DNA from: Hippopus hippopus | Lineage: Eukaryota; Mollusca; Bivalvia; Cardiida; Cardiidae | Direction: 5' to 3' | NCBI GenBank assembly: GCA_946811185.2 | Contig: OX328110.1 | Span: 21,066,456-21,130,455 of the forward strand | Length of the DNA: 64,000 nt | In this document: one piece after another, positions 20,047 to 30,270 of the stretch | Position numbering within the stretch: the stretch's first letter is position 1 | Layout: the number at the start of each line of letters is the position of its first letter | The notes under the pieces: generated by a model | Database searches by the model: none | What the model was told of the DNA's origin: nothing | The model's input: the letters and a program-made list of their open reading frames with translations, nothing else | Position numbers and translations under genes: made by a program

Positions 20047-20271
20047 TTCTTTACCACACAATCCAGAGTTTTAACAACACTAAGAAAAAAGCCTTTTGAT
20101 GACATTGTAGGAAAAGGAGAAAATGCTGCTTAGCAGCATTTATTCCTTTTCCCACAATGTTTTCTACCCTATCAAATACAAATTCCATCACTTGAGCCAC
20201 CTATAAATTGTCGTCTGCAAATGCTTTCAATTTGCCCATGTCTACATTTTTGTCATGTGGTAAAGAATTAA
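20043..20271 (-). repeat. F1 palindromic MITE with matched arm change
   Basis: TTAATTCTTTACCACACAAT to GTCATGTGGTAAAGAATTAA. Near the apex, centred on T20131, consensus GG/CC has become GC/GC: G to C at 20129 and C to G at 20133. The change kept the pairing (GCTGCTTAGCAGC). Confidence 0.85.
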
Positions 20272-20389
20272 GTTGAGACAGGTGCTCTATGGGTTAAAGA
20301 TGAAAAAGAATAGAAAGAATCCAGAATATAGCAATTAGAAAATTAGTTAAAAAAAATTCAAGACCTCCCCTTCATCCAACAGTCTGTCA

Positions 20390-20455
20390 TAGACAGTGCA
20401 GATGAAGATCAGACTAAAAAAGGCAGTCTAATCTTTATCTACACTATCCTGTTTC
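20390..20455. repeat. F2 palindrome core
   Basis: GACAGTGCAGATGAAGATCA and CAGTCTAATCTTTATCTACA around a short A-rich centre. Confidence 0.6.
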
Positions 20456-20579
20456 AGTATTTTGTGAAGTATTCTGACCAAAACTGCAATTTGAAATAAC
20501 AGAGACTATAAATTGCCCATTTGAATTTTTTGCAATTCTAAACACTGACAAGAAAAAATACCTGAAATCTGGGTATCTT

Positions 20580-20775
20580 TTAACCCCTTATCAAACAATT
20601 GCACATTTTAAAAACCTGAGGAAAAAAAGACTTTTGAAAATGTTGTGGGAAAAGGAGAATATGCTGATTACCAGCATTTTCTCCATTTCCCACAATGTTT
20701 CCTTCTAGAGAAAAATCCCATCATTTGAGCACCATTTGTCATCTGCAAATGCTTTGGATGAGACCAATGATGGCA
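20580..20775 (-). repeat. F1 palindromic MITE, 3' end eroded
   Basis: TTAACCCCTTATCAAACAAT start, long hairpin GTTGTGGGAAAAGGAGAATA / TTTCTCCATTTCCCACAATG around GATTACCAGC, then GTCATCTGCAAATGCTTTGG. Confidence 0.75.
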
Positions 20776-21014
20776 TTCTAAATGTTGGTTGTTTCCTACA
20801 GAACTTCACTGACAACAGTCTTGAAAATATTGTTGCAAATTAACAGAAACCTCAATGAAAGCATCTTATCAATTTATCACTTTAATTTCATCAGCTGCAT
20901 GTAAAAATGATTGCAGATGAAGGAAAGGAATCCACATGTGACTGCATTTGACAATGATGTAAATTTTTACCTGAAAAATTAACAACATTCATTTTCCCTT
21001 AGAGTGCCAAATAA

Positions 21015-21105
21015 AGTCCTGTTTTCACAATATCAAAGACATGAAAATATTGTGGGAAAAAGGTTAAAAATTATGATGGTTACCAGCAAGTTCAAAATTT
21101 GCTTG
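21015..21105. repeat. F1 fragment
   Basis: GAAAATATTGTGGGAAAAAG and GATGGTTACCAGCA only. Confidence 0.5.
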
Positions 21106-21149
21106 TGTTATAAACAGATAATACTATAGGAACATTTTAACTCATGACA

Positions 21150-21215
21150 GAGATAGCAATGTAGTTCCTTGATCAAACTGCCTATTCTGTGCAGTCTGGT
21201 CTTGATTCACACCTG
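21150..21215. repeat. F2 palindrome core, diverged
   Basis: CCTTGATCAAACTGCC and GTGCAGTCTGGTCTTGATTC around TATTCT. Confidence 0.5.
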
Positions 21216-21880
21216 CTAAAAATGCAGCTATTTCTTGGTACTAATTTCAATGATTACTAGTTGTACCTAAGAAATAAATTCTTTTTTATGAAATGCTTCA
21301 GAACATAGTTGGAAAAATAAGTATGTACAAGCTTATTTCTAATTATTTGACAGTGAGGAGCTGTTTTTAACAAAATGGGGCATAATTAAATATTTCTTGG
21401 TAGGGGTCTACCAGATGCTACCTTTAAGTTTGGATAAAAGAAGATTTTTTTAAATTTTCACAGTATAAACCTGCGTAAAAATTGTTTTCTGCCATTGGGT
21501 TGCGGGAGATGTGGGTGTCTTTTCATTAAAGGTCCACTAGAGAAATCTACATGTACCATTCTTTAATACAAAACAATTCTTGAAGATCTGCTAAATTTCT
21601 CCATGGGTCAAAACAGCCTTGAAATTACAGTTATTTTTTGTTCAGGCAGTAAAGGATTAAATCTCCTCTCCACAGTCAAATTCTCCTGGAAAGATTCAGT
21701 CTGATACCCATCTTCTCTACATCACATTGTCTTCCTGAAAATAGACAGCAAAATTCTCACTGATTTCAACTGTTCTTTAACACTTACAACGCTGAATTAA
21801 TATAATGGACCATTTCAATTATGAAAAATATCCGATATACCGAATTTTCATTCTTGTTTTGGCCAGACTATGTAACAAAG
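21216..21880. other. No gene seen
   Basis: AT-rich DNA without a supported ORF or recognised repeat. Confidence 0.4.
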
Positions 21881-21883
21881 TAG

Positions 21884-21945
21884 CAGATAGTGTAGATCCA
21901 AGATCAGACTGCACGTTTTGTGCAGTCTGATCTTGATCTACAGCA
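21884..21945. repeat. F2 palindrome core
   Basis: GTAGATCCAAGATCAGACTG pairs with CAGTCTGATCTTGATCTAC around CACGTTTTGTG, followed by the usual AGCATCCGCAAAAAT exit. Confidence 0.7.
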
Positions 21946-22026
21946 TCCGCAAAAATAACAAATCGGTTCCAGCACTTTATGAGTTAAAACCAATCAAATG
22001 CCTTTTATAGCTACAGTTACCTTTGC

Positions 22027-22090
22027 AGGCAGTTAAGATCCAAGATCAGACTGCATATATACTGCAGACTGACCTGGGATCTATGCTGAC
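22027..22090. repeat. F2 palindrome core
   Basis: GATCCAAGATCAGACTGCAT and CTGCAGACTGACCTGGGATC. This is the second F2 core within 150 bp, so two elements lie side by side or nested. Confidence 0.65.
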
Positions 22091-22369
22091 TAGTATGCAG
22101 AGACATTCTATCCAAAAGCAGTTTTGAAATGGCATTTAGTTGGCTTACTTTCCCTGACTGAAAATTTCAATTTTGTTTACTTTGCAGTGTGTGCTGTGCT
22201 TTTTCCAGCTGGAGGTTTTTGCACGTAATGGTAACAGAAGTTGGGGGTACACAAACAAATATGGGGGTTCAAATCTAAACAACATCACTCTTTAGTATTG
22301 ATGTCAATGACAGCTTGCTGATAGTTGAAATGTTTTCAAACAATATACAGATACAAGTTTTCAAAGATA

Positions 22370-22455
22370 AAAGATTTTGACCTTTTGAAAACACGGGGGA
22401 AAAAGGAAAACGTGCTTGGAAAAATAAGTTTATCCTTTTCTAACAATGCCGGATT
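22370..22455. repeat. F1 fragment, diverged
   Basis: CCTTTTGAAAACACGGGGGA, AAGGAAAACGTGCTTGG and TATCCTTTTCTAACAATG are decayed arms. Confidence 0.45.
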
Positions 22456-22734
22456 CCACAGAAGGTTCGATGTTTATTGCAAAAACCAAAGACAGAAGAT
22501 AAGAATGTATGCAATATTTTTACTCTAAACGTGAATCATGTACATTTATACGTGATCACACATAGCTACTTTGCTCTTTCAGGGCAAATGCATTATTAAT
22601 ATTTACAATGTAAACATACCGTAAGCACATAAAACTCTGCTGTAAAGTAAAAGATTAAGGTATAACCGATAGTTCCATTGATTGAATGGAATTTAACACC
22701 ACTTTCATCATTATTTCAAGCATATCACAGCAAC

Positions 22735-22830
22735 AGCTCATTCAAGTATGTCCTGGGTTTCAATAATACTAGGTTAGGGCTCTGTAGTTTCTTGCTCAAG
22801 GACCCTTCCAGTGTATAAAATACCAAATCC
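22735..22830. repeat. SINE-like body fragment
   Basis: CCTGGGTTTCAATAATACTA, GGGCTCTGTAGTTTCTTGCT and CAAGGACCCTTCCAGTGTAT match the inverted SINE body seen elsewhere in the window. Confidence 0.45.
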
Positions 22831-22891
22831 AATACAATAAAATTTCAGGGTATTACAAACAGAAACCTGCACTATACCAACAACAAAGTCA

Positions 22892-24663
22892 AACAAGAGG
22901 GCCATGATGGCCCTGAAGTAGCTCACCTGAGCCTTTTGATCAAACATGACCCATTTCCAATCTCTTCAGAGATATTAAGACAAACACTCTCACAAATACT
23001 CATTAGTATTGGGCTTACAAATATGGCCTCTAGAGTGCACACAAGCTTTTTCTAGAATTTGTCTAAGTGGCCTACTTGACATGTAGAAATTATCCAGACA
23101 TACATTCCGACAAACTTTCATGAGTAATTGTGAGAAAATGTGGCCTGTTAGGTGTACAAAGGGTTTTTCAGAGATTTGACCTGGTGACCTAGTTTGTTAT
23201 CCAACATGACCCATATTCATACTAGTCTAAGATATCATCAAGACAAACATTCAAAGCAATTTCAAGATTATTGGACTGAAAATGTGGCCTCTAGAGCGCA
23301 CACACGATTTTTCAAGGAGGAAACTTGGTGACCTGGTTTTTATTCCACGTGACCCATTTTCAAACTCATGCAAGATATCATCAAGACAAACATTCTAACA
23401 AAAGTTTAAAGAATATTGGACTATAATTATAGTACAAAAGGTTTTTCCGTGATTTGACCTTAGTGACCTAGTTTTTCATCCAACATGACCCATTTTCATA
23501 CCAGTCTAAGAAATTATCAAGATAAACATTATGACCGAATTTCAAGATTATTGGACTGAAAATGTGGCCTCTAGAGCTTACATAATGTTTTTCCAAGATT
23601 TGACCTGGTGACCTAGTTTATGACCTGACATGACCCATTTTCAAACTCATCCAAGCTATCATCATGACAAACATTCTGACCAAATTTAAAGAGCACTGGA
23701 CTGAAAATGTGCTTCTGGAGCGTACACAAGGTTTTTCAAAGATTTGACCTAGTGACCTAGTTTTAGACCCAACATGGCCCACTTTTGAACTCATCTGCGA
23801 TATTATCAAGACAAACATTCAGACGAAATTTCAAGAGTATTGGACAAAAAATGTGGCTTCTGGAGCATACACAAGGTTTTTTGAAGATTTGACCTAGTGA
23901 CCTAGTTTTTGACCCAACATGGCCTGTTTTCAAATTTGTCCGAGATATCATCAAGGAAAACATTCTGACCAACTTTCAAGAGTATTGGACTGAAAATGTG
24001 GCCTCTAGAGCGTACACAAGGTTTTTCTAAGCTCTGACCTGGTGACCTAGTTTTTGACCCGACATGGCCCACTTTCAAACTTGAGATATCATCAAGACAA
24101 ACATTCTGACCAACTTTCAGGAGTAATGGACAGAAAATATGGCCTCTAGAGCTTACACAAGGTTTTTCTAAGATTTGACCTGGTGACCTAGACCCAACAT
24201 GGCCCATTTTTTAACTTGTCCAAGATATCATCAAGACAAACATTCTGAACAACTTTCAGGAGTATTGGACAGAAAATGTGGCCTCTAGAGCGTACACAAG
24301 GTTTTTCTAAGATCTGACCTAGTGACCTAGTTTTTGACCTGACATGGCCCATTTTCGAACACGTCCGAGATATCATCAAGGCAAACATTCTGACCAAGTT
24401 TCATGAGTATCGGACTGAAAATGTGGCCTCTAGAGCGTACACAAGGTTTTTCTAGGATTTTACCTAGTGACCTATTTTTTGACCCGACATGACCCATTTT
24501 TGTCCGAGATATCATCAAGGCAAACATTCTGACCAAGTCTCATGAGTATCAGACTGAAAATATGGTCTCTAGAGCGTACACAAGGTAAAAAGTTGACGAC
24601 GCACGACGCACACAGCACGATCACAATAGCTCACCATGAGCACTTCGTGCTCAGGTGAGCTAA
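22892..24663 (-). mobile_element. Hairpin-ended element with 140-bp array (family A)
   Basis: The left boundary has a 17-bp palindrome, AGGGCCATGATGGCCCT (22898-22914), then TAGCTCACCTGAGC (22919-22932). The right boundary is a 34-nt near-palindrome (24628-24661) around GAGCACTTCGTGCTC that ends in the inverse of the left 14-mer. Read on the minus strand: head hairpin, GTGTGCGTCGTGCGTCGTC run, tandem array, tail palindrome. No ORF of a replicase or transposase is present. A hairpin shortly before CTAA and central tandem repeats recall Helitron/Helentron-associated bivalve elements, but this is inference. Confidence 0.65.
22985..24595 (-). repeat. Twelve-unit ~140-bp tandem array
   Basis: The phrase ACACAAGGTTTTTC (with variants) recurs near 23038, 23155, 23300, 23433, 23582, 23722, 23870, 24012, 24156, 24295, 24440 and 24585, spacing mostly 133-149 bp. 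Each unit also carries GACCTAGTTTTTGACCC, ATATCATCAAGACAAACATT and GAAAATGTGGCCTCTAGAG. Units to the right are more alike than those to the left. The repeated minus-strand frames of 66-101 aa here are by-products of a period whose length suits open frames, not genes. Confidence 0.85.
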
Positions 24664-25004
24664 AAAGGGTCATAACTCATTATGAATTGATCAATTTTTA
24701 TATCGATAGAACTCGAGCTTCTTGACCAATATTTTGTTATTATTTCACCTGTATTTAAAAAAATATCAATCCCAGTAAAATTTTATTCAAAGACGTGAAA
24801 CAGATACCATCTTCCTTATAATGTCCAGACAAAACTTAAAATGGCAGGAGCATCAAAAGGACTTTGATTATTTGAAACAAAGCTTGTACATGTACCTCTG
24901 TCCAACGTTCATCTCCAACAAGTCACAGGTTTGTCTCTATCGGGTGTTTTACACCATTTTCAGCAGTATATCGGTAGCATCATGGAGAAAGTTTACTTGT
25001 GAAT

Positions 25005-25150
25005 CTGTTCTCTGGGTTTCACCAGGCTTTGACTAGGACTCTGCAGTGTCATTCCCCAGGATACACCCTTAAATACCACCACTGCAAAGTGAGCAACAAA
25101 CCCAGAACCTCTAAATAACAAATCTGGAAATATGTTAACCATGTCACCTG
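25005..25150. repeat. SINE-like body fragment
   Basis: TCTCTGGGTTTCACCAGGCT, AGGACTCTGCAGTGTCATTC, CCCCAGGATACACCC: diverged and inverted relative to the 8640-9010 copies. Confidence 0.45.
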
Positions 25151-25204
25151 TAAGTAAATAAGATATATAACAGCAAATAAACTCTCTACAAGACAACAAT
25201 TGTT

Positions 25205-25375
25205 GTTGTTACAATTGTTCCAATTGAAAGACTTTGTGGAAAACAAATGCTGCTCAAATATGGGGTTGTTTCTGAAAGGGTCAAAATAACATTGAAGGAA
25301 AAGGAGAAAATGCTTATGATAATCAGTTTCTGCTTTTTCCACAATGTTATTTAACATGTTTCTAGGGTCTTAAAA
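25205..25375 (+). repeat. F1 fragment
   Basis: CAATTGAAAGACTTTGTGGA, GCTCAAATATGGGGTTG, GGTCAAAATAACATTGAAGG, and CTTTTTCCACAATG. Ends not delimited. Confidence 0.6.
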
Positions 25376-25423
25376 CAGAAAACCATCTATTGGGCCGATC
25401 ACCCCCTTAATTTGAAAAAGTAG

Positions 25424-25822
25424 CAAGGTTGGCAAAAAGCCGGTCAATATGAGTACTGACTGGGCCGGCGGTTTTAACCAGTTATAACCGGTCAATACTG
25501 GTCAAAAGTGGTCGATTGAAGTGGTTGATTGGGTTGATTAAATCACTGGCTTACATACCCATCCTGTTTCTAAAGAGGTCTTGAAAGCTCTCCTCTTACA
25601 TCCTGTACATGTAGGTATATTAAATATTATCATCAGTATCATAGTTTTTATCAATAAGGTCCTTTTTAATTTAATCATAATTCGAAAGACATTATTATTG
25701 GCCAACTGAAGAGGTTGATTGGGTTGACTTTCTTATTTGAACTTACATACAGTTCGGTTCTTTTCAACCAAACAATTTTCATCTATACATGTATCATTCC
25801 GTATAGGTTAGATAATTGTTTT

Positions 25823-25875
<53 letters not shown>

Positions 25876-26716
25876 CCCCCACACACACACACACTTAGGT
25901 TTTAAAAATATAGATTATTTACAATATGGCTTTGATCATAAAAGTTCAAAGGTAGCATCAAAAAGCAGCTAATATATAATTTTCTCGTAAAATTGCAGAA
26001 AAAAGTGTCACCCATAAGCAAACATGTGAAATACACCTGCAATTAATCTGTAGGAATATTGAGGTACACATGAAGAAGGCTGTAACTGATTAATCAAACA
26101 ATGGTTGAGGATACATTAATGTCTTTGAAGTAATTATTTGTCTTCCTACACCTTTTAATTACTGCCAAAACACATTAAAAGGTGTAAAAAGTTGCCCTTT
26201 TCTACCCCAGTGGGTGTAGCTAAAATTTCATTACCTAAGTGACCAACTATGTGTCCCTATTTGGGGTATTATACTTGACACTAGGCTTTATTCCTAACGT
26301 GTGAAATATTGACATATATGCAATCAAGATAATATCTTATCATCAAGCAATTACTTAAGGTGTCAAAAATGAAACCTAAAAACCTTGTTTGGAACTTCTA
26401 CACAGTTATTGAAAACTGGCAAAAGCCAGCTGATAAGTACCCTTGGCAGGGATAAAACAGTTTTTTCACTCAAGTCAACTCTTACATATTGATGAATTCA
26501 GTCAAATTGAGAACCCCAAACAATGTCCACAATAAATCATCCACTATATAGCATAACTGTCTTCTTAAAACTCATCTGACCATCAAAATTTCTAAATGAC
26601 CACTACGTATATTCAATCGACCACTATTGACCACTTCTGGAGTATTGACCGGGGTGGTTTTAATGAGTAAAAACCGCCGGTTGAAACCACCCCCTGGTTT
26701 CTACCGCCCAACCTTG
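25424..26716. mobile_element. Non-autonomous hAT element, 1293 bp
   Basis: It starts CAAGGTTGGC and ends GCCCAACCTTG. AAAAGTAG lies immediately outside both ends (25416-25423 and 26717-26724), a perfect 8-bp target duplication as made by hAT transposases. The first and last ~110 bp are an imperfect inverted repeat, sharing GGCGGTTTT, CCGGTCAATACT and AGTGGTCGATTGAA in inverse order. TTGATTGGGTTGA with TTACATAC is duplicated inside near 25530 and 25712. No ORF resembles a hAT transposase, so it was moved in trans. Confidence 0.8.
25827..25895. repeat. (CT)n-(C)n-(CA)n compound microsatellite
   Basis: About 23 CT repeats, then a short C-run, then seven or so AC repeats, inside the hAT element. 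The 85-aa frame crossing it is a low-complexity artefact. Confidence 0.95.
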
Positions 26717-27012
26717 AAAAGTAGGGGCCATCAGAGATATTTACGGGGACAAGGATTTCAATTTTATCCTTTCAACAGGAAGTAATTTTTCTTCCATTAC
26801 TGCCCTAATAACTGTTTCCCTCTGAATGGCTCACTTGTGTGCATGTGAGAAATTGTGTAATCACAAGTCGGCATACTGTCTTTTGTGTTGAAAATGCAAA
26901 ATATTGTATATTGTGTTTAGTTAGAACCATCTATTGTCAACAAAGAAATGATATATAAGAAATACTGACTGAGTGACAGATGAATTTCTTCTATTCAGTG
27001 TTTTGCTTGCAG

Positions 27013-27093
27013 CAAATTTTGCAACTTATACTTATCTTTCTCAATTCTGCTGTAACCGTTGCAAGACATGGCACCATCAGACGTTTGGCACAG
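27013..27093 (+). other. Possible host first coding exon
   Basis: A TTTTGCTTGCAG acceptor-like tract ends at 27012. ATG at 27068 opens MAPSDVWH, and CACAG/GTAAGT gives a near-consensus splice donor at 27094. A TATA-like ATGATATATAAG lies near 26948. No downstream exon can be joined, and the eight residues are too few to identify a protein. It may be a start-codon exon of a host gene, an untranslated exon or chance. Confidence 0.25.
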
Positions 27094-28435
27094 GTAAGTC
27101 CATTTTTTCCTAATTTAAGTCCATTTTTTCCCAATTCAGAATTTTGATAATGTGTAATCAAAGTATCGAGAAATAATCAATGATAGCAAAGACTCCTGGA
27201 CTGCGAGGTCAGTTACAAATTGCAAAATTTAGAACAAACGGTGCTGCAACCACAGTAATAACATAAACCGATTGATAGATAAAATAAATCACTCGAAGGT
27301 ATGTGATTTTACCTTTCGAATCCATCGATGATATACTTATCATTCATATTGATCAATAAAGTAAGGTGCAAAAATTTCGAATAAACCCGGGCGAACGGGC
27401 CAAAGGATGAAGGGACGAACAAGTCCGAAACCAAATTTAAAGAAGTGGGTAAGAGAAGGATGCTTATTCCTTTCTGTTTCTAATTCCCTTTGGTGTTGTA
27501 ATCTTTTACTCACTATCGATTCATTTTAAGGATTTGCATACCTTTTGGCTGTCTCTATTTGGTCGTTCAATCTATTTGGCTTTAGAAATACAAAAAAAAA
27601 AATGTTTTCATTTGGTTTCTGCACGTGCAGCTCAATTCGTTTCCGCCAGCCTGGTGACCGTTTCAGTTGGTGCCTTGCTTTGGAACGGATTTTTTCGTCC
27701 GCGGACTTGTTCGCACTTACTTGCTCCACCCAACCTTCGTGTACACAGTAATGGACAAATTATTTTTTTTTTTTTCAGCCTCCTACTAGCTCGTTAAACT
27801 TCATGATAATACTCTAGATGGATACTTTTGATAAGTTTCAGATCCTTCTGTTTTCAGTTATGTATTTATGAATTAAATAGGATGATTATTATTGGATCCA
27901 ATCAGGATTTTCAACGTTTTGAGTTTTTTCTTGTCTCGTCGTCCTGCAAATACTTTGACATTTGCTATTATCTTCTTCAGATCTGAAGGCGTTTACATAA
28001 ATATTAGGCTAGTTGTTAACTATCAAAAGGGGAATTCATATCAATGAAGCAATTAAACCTGTACATGAGCGGCGCTCTGTGAAAAGGTGATTTAGTGTCA
28101 TTAGACTAGCAAACATAAGATCGCTAGTCTAATGCCATCGAGACTGAACCTGATCCCAAGATGTTTGGAATGATGTCGAATTTATTACATTTTTAACCGT
28201 GAGAATTAGAGATTTTTGACAAAACAACTGCACTCCGAAATTAACAACTCTCCAAAAACATTAAAATATATACGTTTTACTACAGGAAAAACGACGAAAG
28301 AAAGAAAGGAAAACGAGAGAAGAAAATGTCGAATAAATTGAGCTTCATCTTTAGTACATTCCTTCACCGCTTAGACAATGTTTATACAGAAAAAGCGGGC
28401 ATTAGCTTCGACAGAATGTTGTGCAAAGCACTGGC
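27094..28435. other. Anonymous region; no gene supported
   Basis: Overlapping short frames on both strands around 27526-27797 are mutually antisense and have no recognisable motif. A poly-A run is near 27591-27602. A locally GC-rich patch at 27620-27740 could be unique exon-like DNA but has no splice support. Confidence 0.35.
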
Positions 28436-28439
28436 AAAA

Positions 28440-28550
28440 AGAAGATCGATGAATGCATGGGTAGGTGCACTTGCCGCCTGAATATAAATGAAATAATGTT
28501 GAAATCGGTGTTAAACACCAAACAACAATCAAGATAGGACAAACCAGTAC
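28440..28550 (-). repeat. SINE tail fragment
   Basis: GCCTGAATATAAATGAAATA, AATGTTGAAATCGGTGTTAA and ACACCAAACAACAATCAAG match a tail phrase (ATAATGTTGAAAAC...TTAAACACCAAAC) common in molluscan SINEs and repeated at 30200-30260. Confidence 0.45.
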
Positions 28551-28767
28551 CGTAACGATAACCATAGCCCGTGGCACAGCCAAGCATGCATGCATATGCA
28601 AATGCGTAACATCGAAATTCCAATGCACGCCATTATTCGGAAAAAAAGATAAAAAGTAATAAGGAACAAAATTATGTCAATAACTTGAATCACGAAAACA
28701 TAAGCATATGTCAAAACTGCATAATTCCTATAAAGTCGCGAACCTAAACCTGATATCAGGAGATCTT

Positions 28768-28962
28768 GGGTCCACACTCACCAATCATTCTTATGACCAT
28801 TCTTAGTCTTATTCTCCAGAATTTCTAACTTTGAAAGTATAACAACTTCTGATTGGCTAGACAATCCGGTTTAGCCAATCAGAAGTTGTATACTTTCAAA
28901 CTTTGAAAATCTCAGCTATAAAGACCAAACATGTTCTTAAGAATGGTCAGTGAAAATGTGCC
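28768..28962. mobile_element. ~195-bp palindromic MITE
   Basis: The central stem TTGAAAGTATAACAACTTCT + GATTGGCTA (28831-28859) pairs almost perfectly with 28872-28899 around a 12-nt loop. Outer arms also match: GACCATTCTTAGTC on the left against CTTAAGAATGGTCAGTG on the right, ending in GTCCACACTCACC / GAAAATGTGCC. No target duplication was confirmed. It is unrelated in sequence to F1 and F2. Confidence 0.6.
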
Positions 28963-28984
28963 CTGTTTTCTCAACCAGCCGATA

Positions 28985-29240
28985 AGACCCTCCTCCCCTT
29001 AGAAGAACATTTGCTCAAGTTTAAACAAGAAATATTTTTTAAAAAGACAGACGGCGTAAATTTGCCAGCAAATACGTAGGGACCCTTAGAATGAACGTGT
29101 ACACATTGTTTTACCATAGAGGCCCTTAGAATAAACATGTCTACAATTTTTACCAATCACAAATTTCTATTTAATCATTTGTTATTAGTAATAAAAAGTA
29201 GGTCAAAGTCCAGCACATACAGCTGCGCCGAAAAAAGCCC
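28985..29240 (-). repeat. Dispersed repeat, inverted partner at 40590-40800
   Basis: AACAAGAAATATTTTTTAAA, AAATTTGCCAGCAAATA, GGACCCTTAGAATGAAC, ACCAATCACAAATTTCT and AAGTAGGTCAAAGTCCAGC all recur, inverted and in order, at 40590-40800. Family unknown. Confidence 0.65.
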
Positions 29241-29599
29241 AGCTATGCGGACAACATTTGGGCCCAGTCGTCACAACTAAGCCGATTCCGGACCTACTAC
29301 TAACTTGATCACCGGATCAACCGAGGTAAGAATTAGCATATACAGTAATAGGTTTAATTGAATATTCGTTCCCCTTGATACTTAACAACTTTTCTGGGTT
29401 GAAGTAAATATCTTCATTATCAACAGAGATTATTACAAAATCTCAGTTTTTGAAAATTTAAAGTAAAAAAAGGGGAAAACTTTGTTAATATTCTTCATGG
29501 TTGCCTGTCCCTATTGTATGGGTTCCCCTTTTGATAGGTAACAACTTGTGGGAGTTTAATGTAAACAGAGATACGTATCTTAAAATGTCAAAGGTTTTT

Positions 29600-29742
29600 G
29601 CAAGACAATGTCGCAGACGTTGATGCTACGGCTATGAAAATACCCCAACACTTTCTTCAAAAACAGCCAAGCTAAAATGCTAAATACCAGTATTTTCTCA
29701 GTTGTTCATATTGGTTTCAAAGGCTGTCTCCTGTAGGGTCAT
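29600..29742 (+). repeat. F1 fragment
   Basis: GCAGACGTTGATGCTAC, AAAATGCTAAATACCAGTAT and GGTTTCAAAGGCTGTCTCCT with GTAGGGTCATTTAA are remains of hairpin and right end, abutting the next copy. Confidence 0.45.
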
Positions 29743-29975
29743 TTAACCCTTTACTACACAATCCCAGGTTTTAACAACCCTTAAAATGAAATACTTGGAA
29801 ACATTGTTGGAAAATGAGAAAATTCTGCTAAACAGCATGTTTTCCAGCATTTTCCCAACATTTTTTTTTTTTCGAATATTTCATAGAAATATCCAGTCAT
29901 TTGACCAACATATAGTTTGTCGGCAAATGCTTTCAACTTGAACAAGTCAAAGATATTTGGGTTTGGTAAACAGTC
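29743..29975 (-). repeat. F1 palindromic MITE, diverged
   Basis: TTAACCCTTTACTACACAAT start, GAAACATTGTTGGAAAATGA and CAGCATTTTCCCAAC arms with a locally duplicated apex (CAGCATGTTTTCCAGCATTT), then GTCGGCAAATGCTTTCAACT and GGTTTGGTAAACAG. Confidence 0.7.
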
Positions 29976-30014
29976 AGGTAAAGCCCCATGCAGTGGGGCA
30001 GCCCGTAATATTTA

Positions 30015-30270
30015 GGACTTTGAATTCATAGGTCCTGATTTACACTCAGTAGCTAAACTCTTTTTTTTTTTTTTTTTGAAGACTGATATAGTCACTATTT
30101 CCTCTCTCACCTCTTTGTCTAAACACAGTTCATGTATGAAGGCAGCCAGTGGCATGAAAAGTGTGTTATGCTTAGTAGATGTAATAGCAACCCATGTATA
30201 GGTGGACATGATATGACTGAAATAATGTTGAAAACACTACCTAACACCAAACACACCTTTCATTTAAAAT
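30015..30270 (-). repeat. SINE-like repeat with mollusc-type tail
   Basis: TCATGTATGAAGGCAGCCAG, GATATGACTGAAATAATG, TTGAAAACACTACCTAACAC and CCAAACACACC follow the tail order of the 8640-9015 copies. A poly-T run lies near 30060-30077. Confidence 0.4.

Noticed and set aside
7326..20775. CRISPR-like spacing of repeats
   Set aside because: Repeats are ~220 bp palindromic transposons in both orientations with TTAA flanks in a eukaryotic genome, not a CRISPR array.
23618..24536. Series of 66-101-aa minus-strand frames with repeated RSLGQILEKPCVRSRGHIF-type peptides
   Set aside because: They are translations of the non-coding 140-bp array; frames break at random unit boundaries and no domain is recognisable.
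29230..29335. GC-richer stretch ending in CCGAG/GTAAGA
   Set aside because: Donor-like, but no ATG, no promoter evidence and next to a dispersed repeat.
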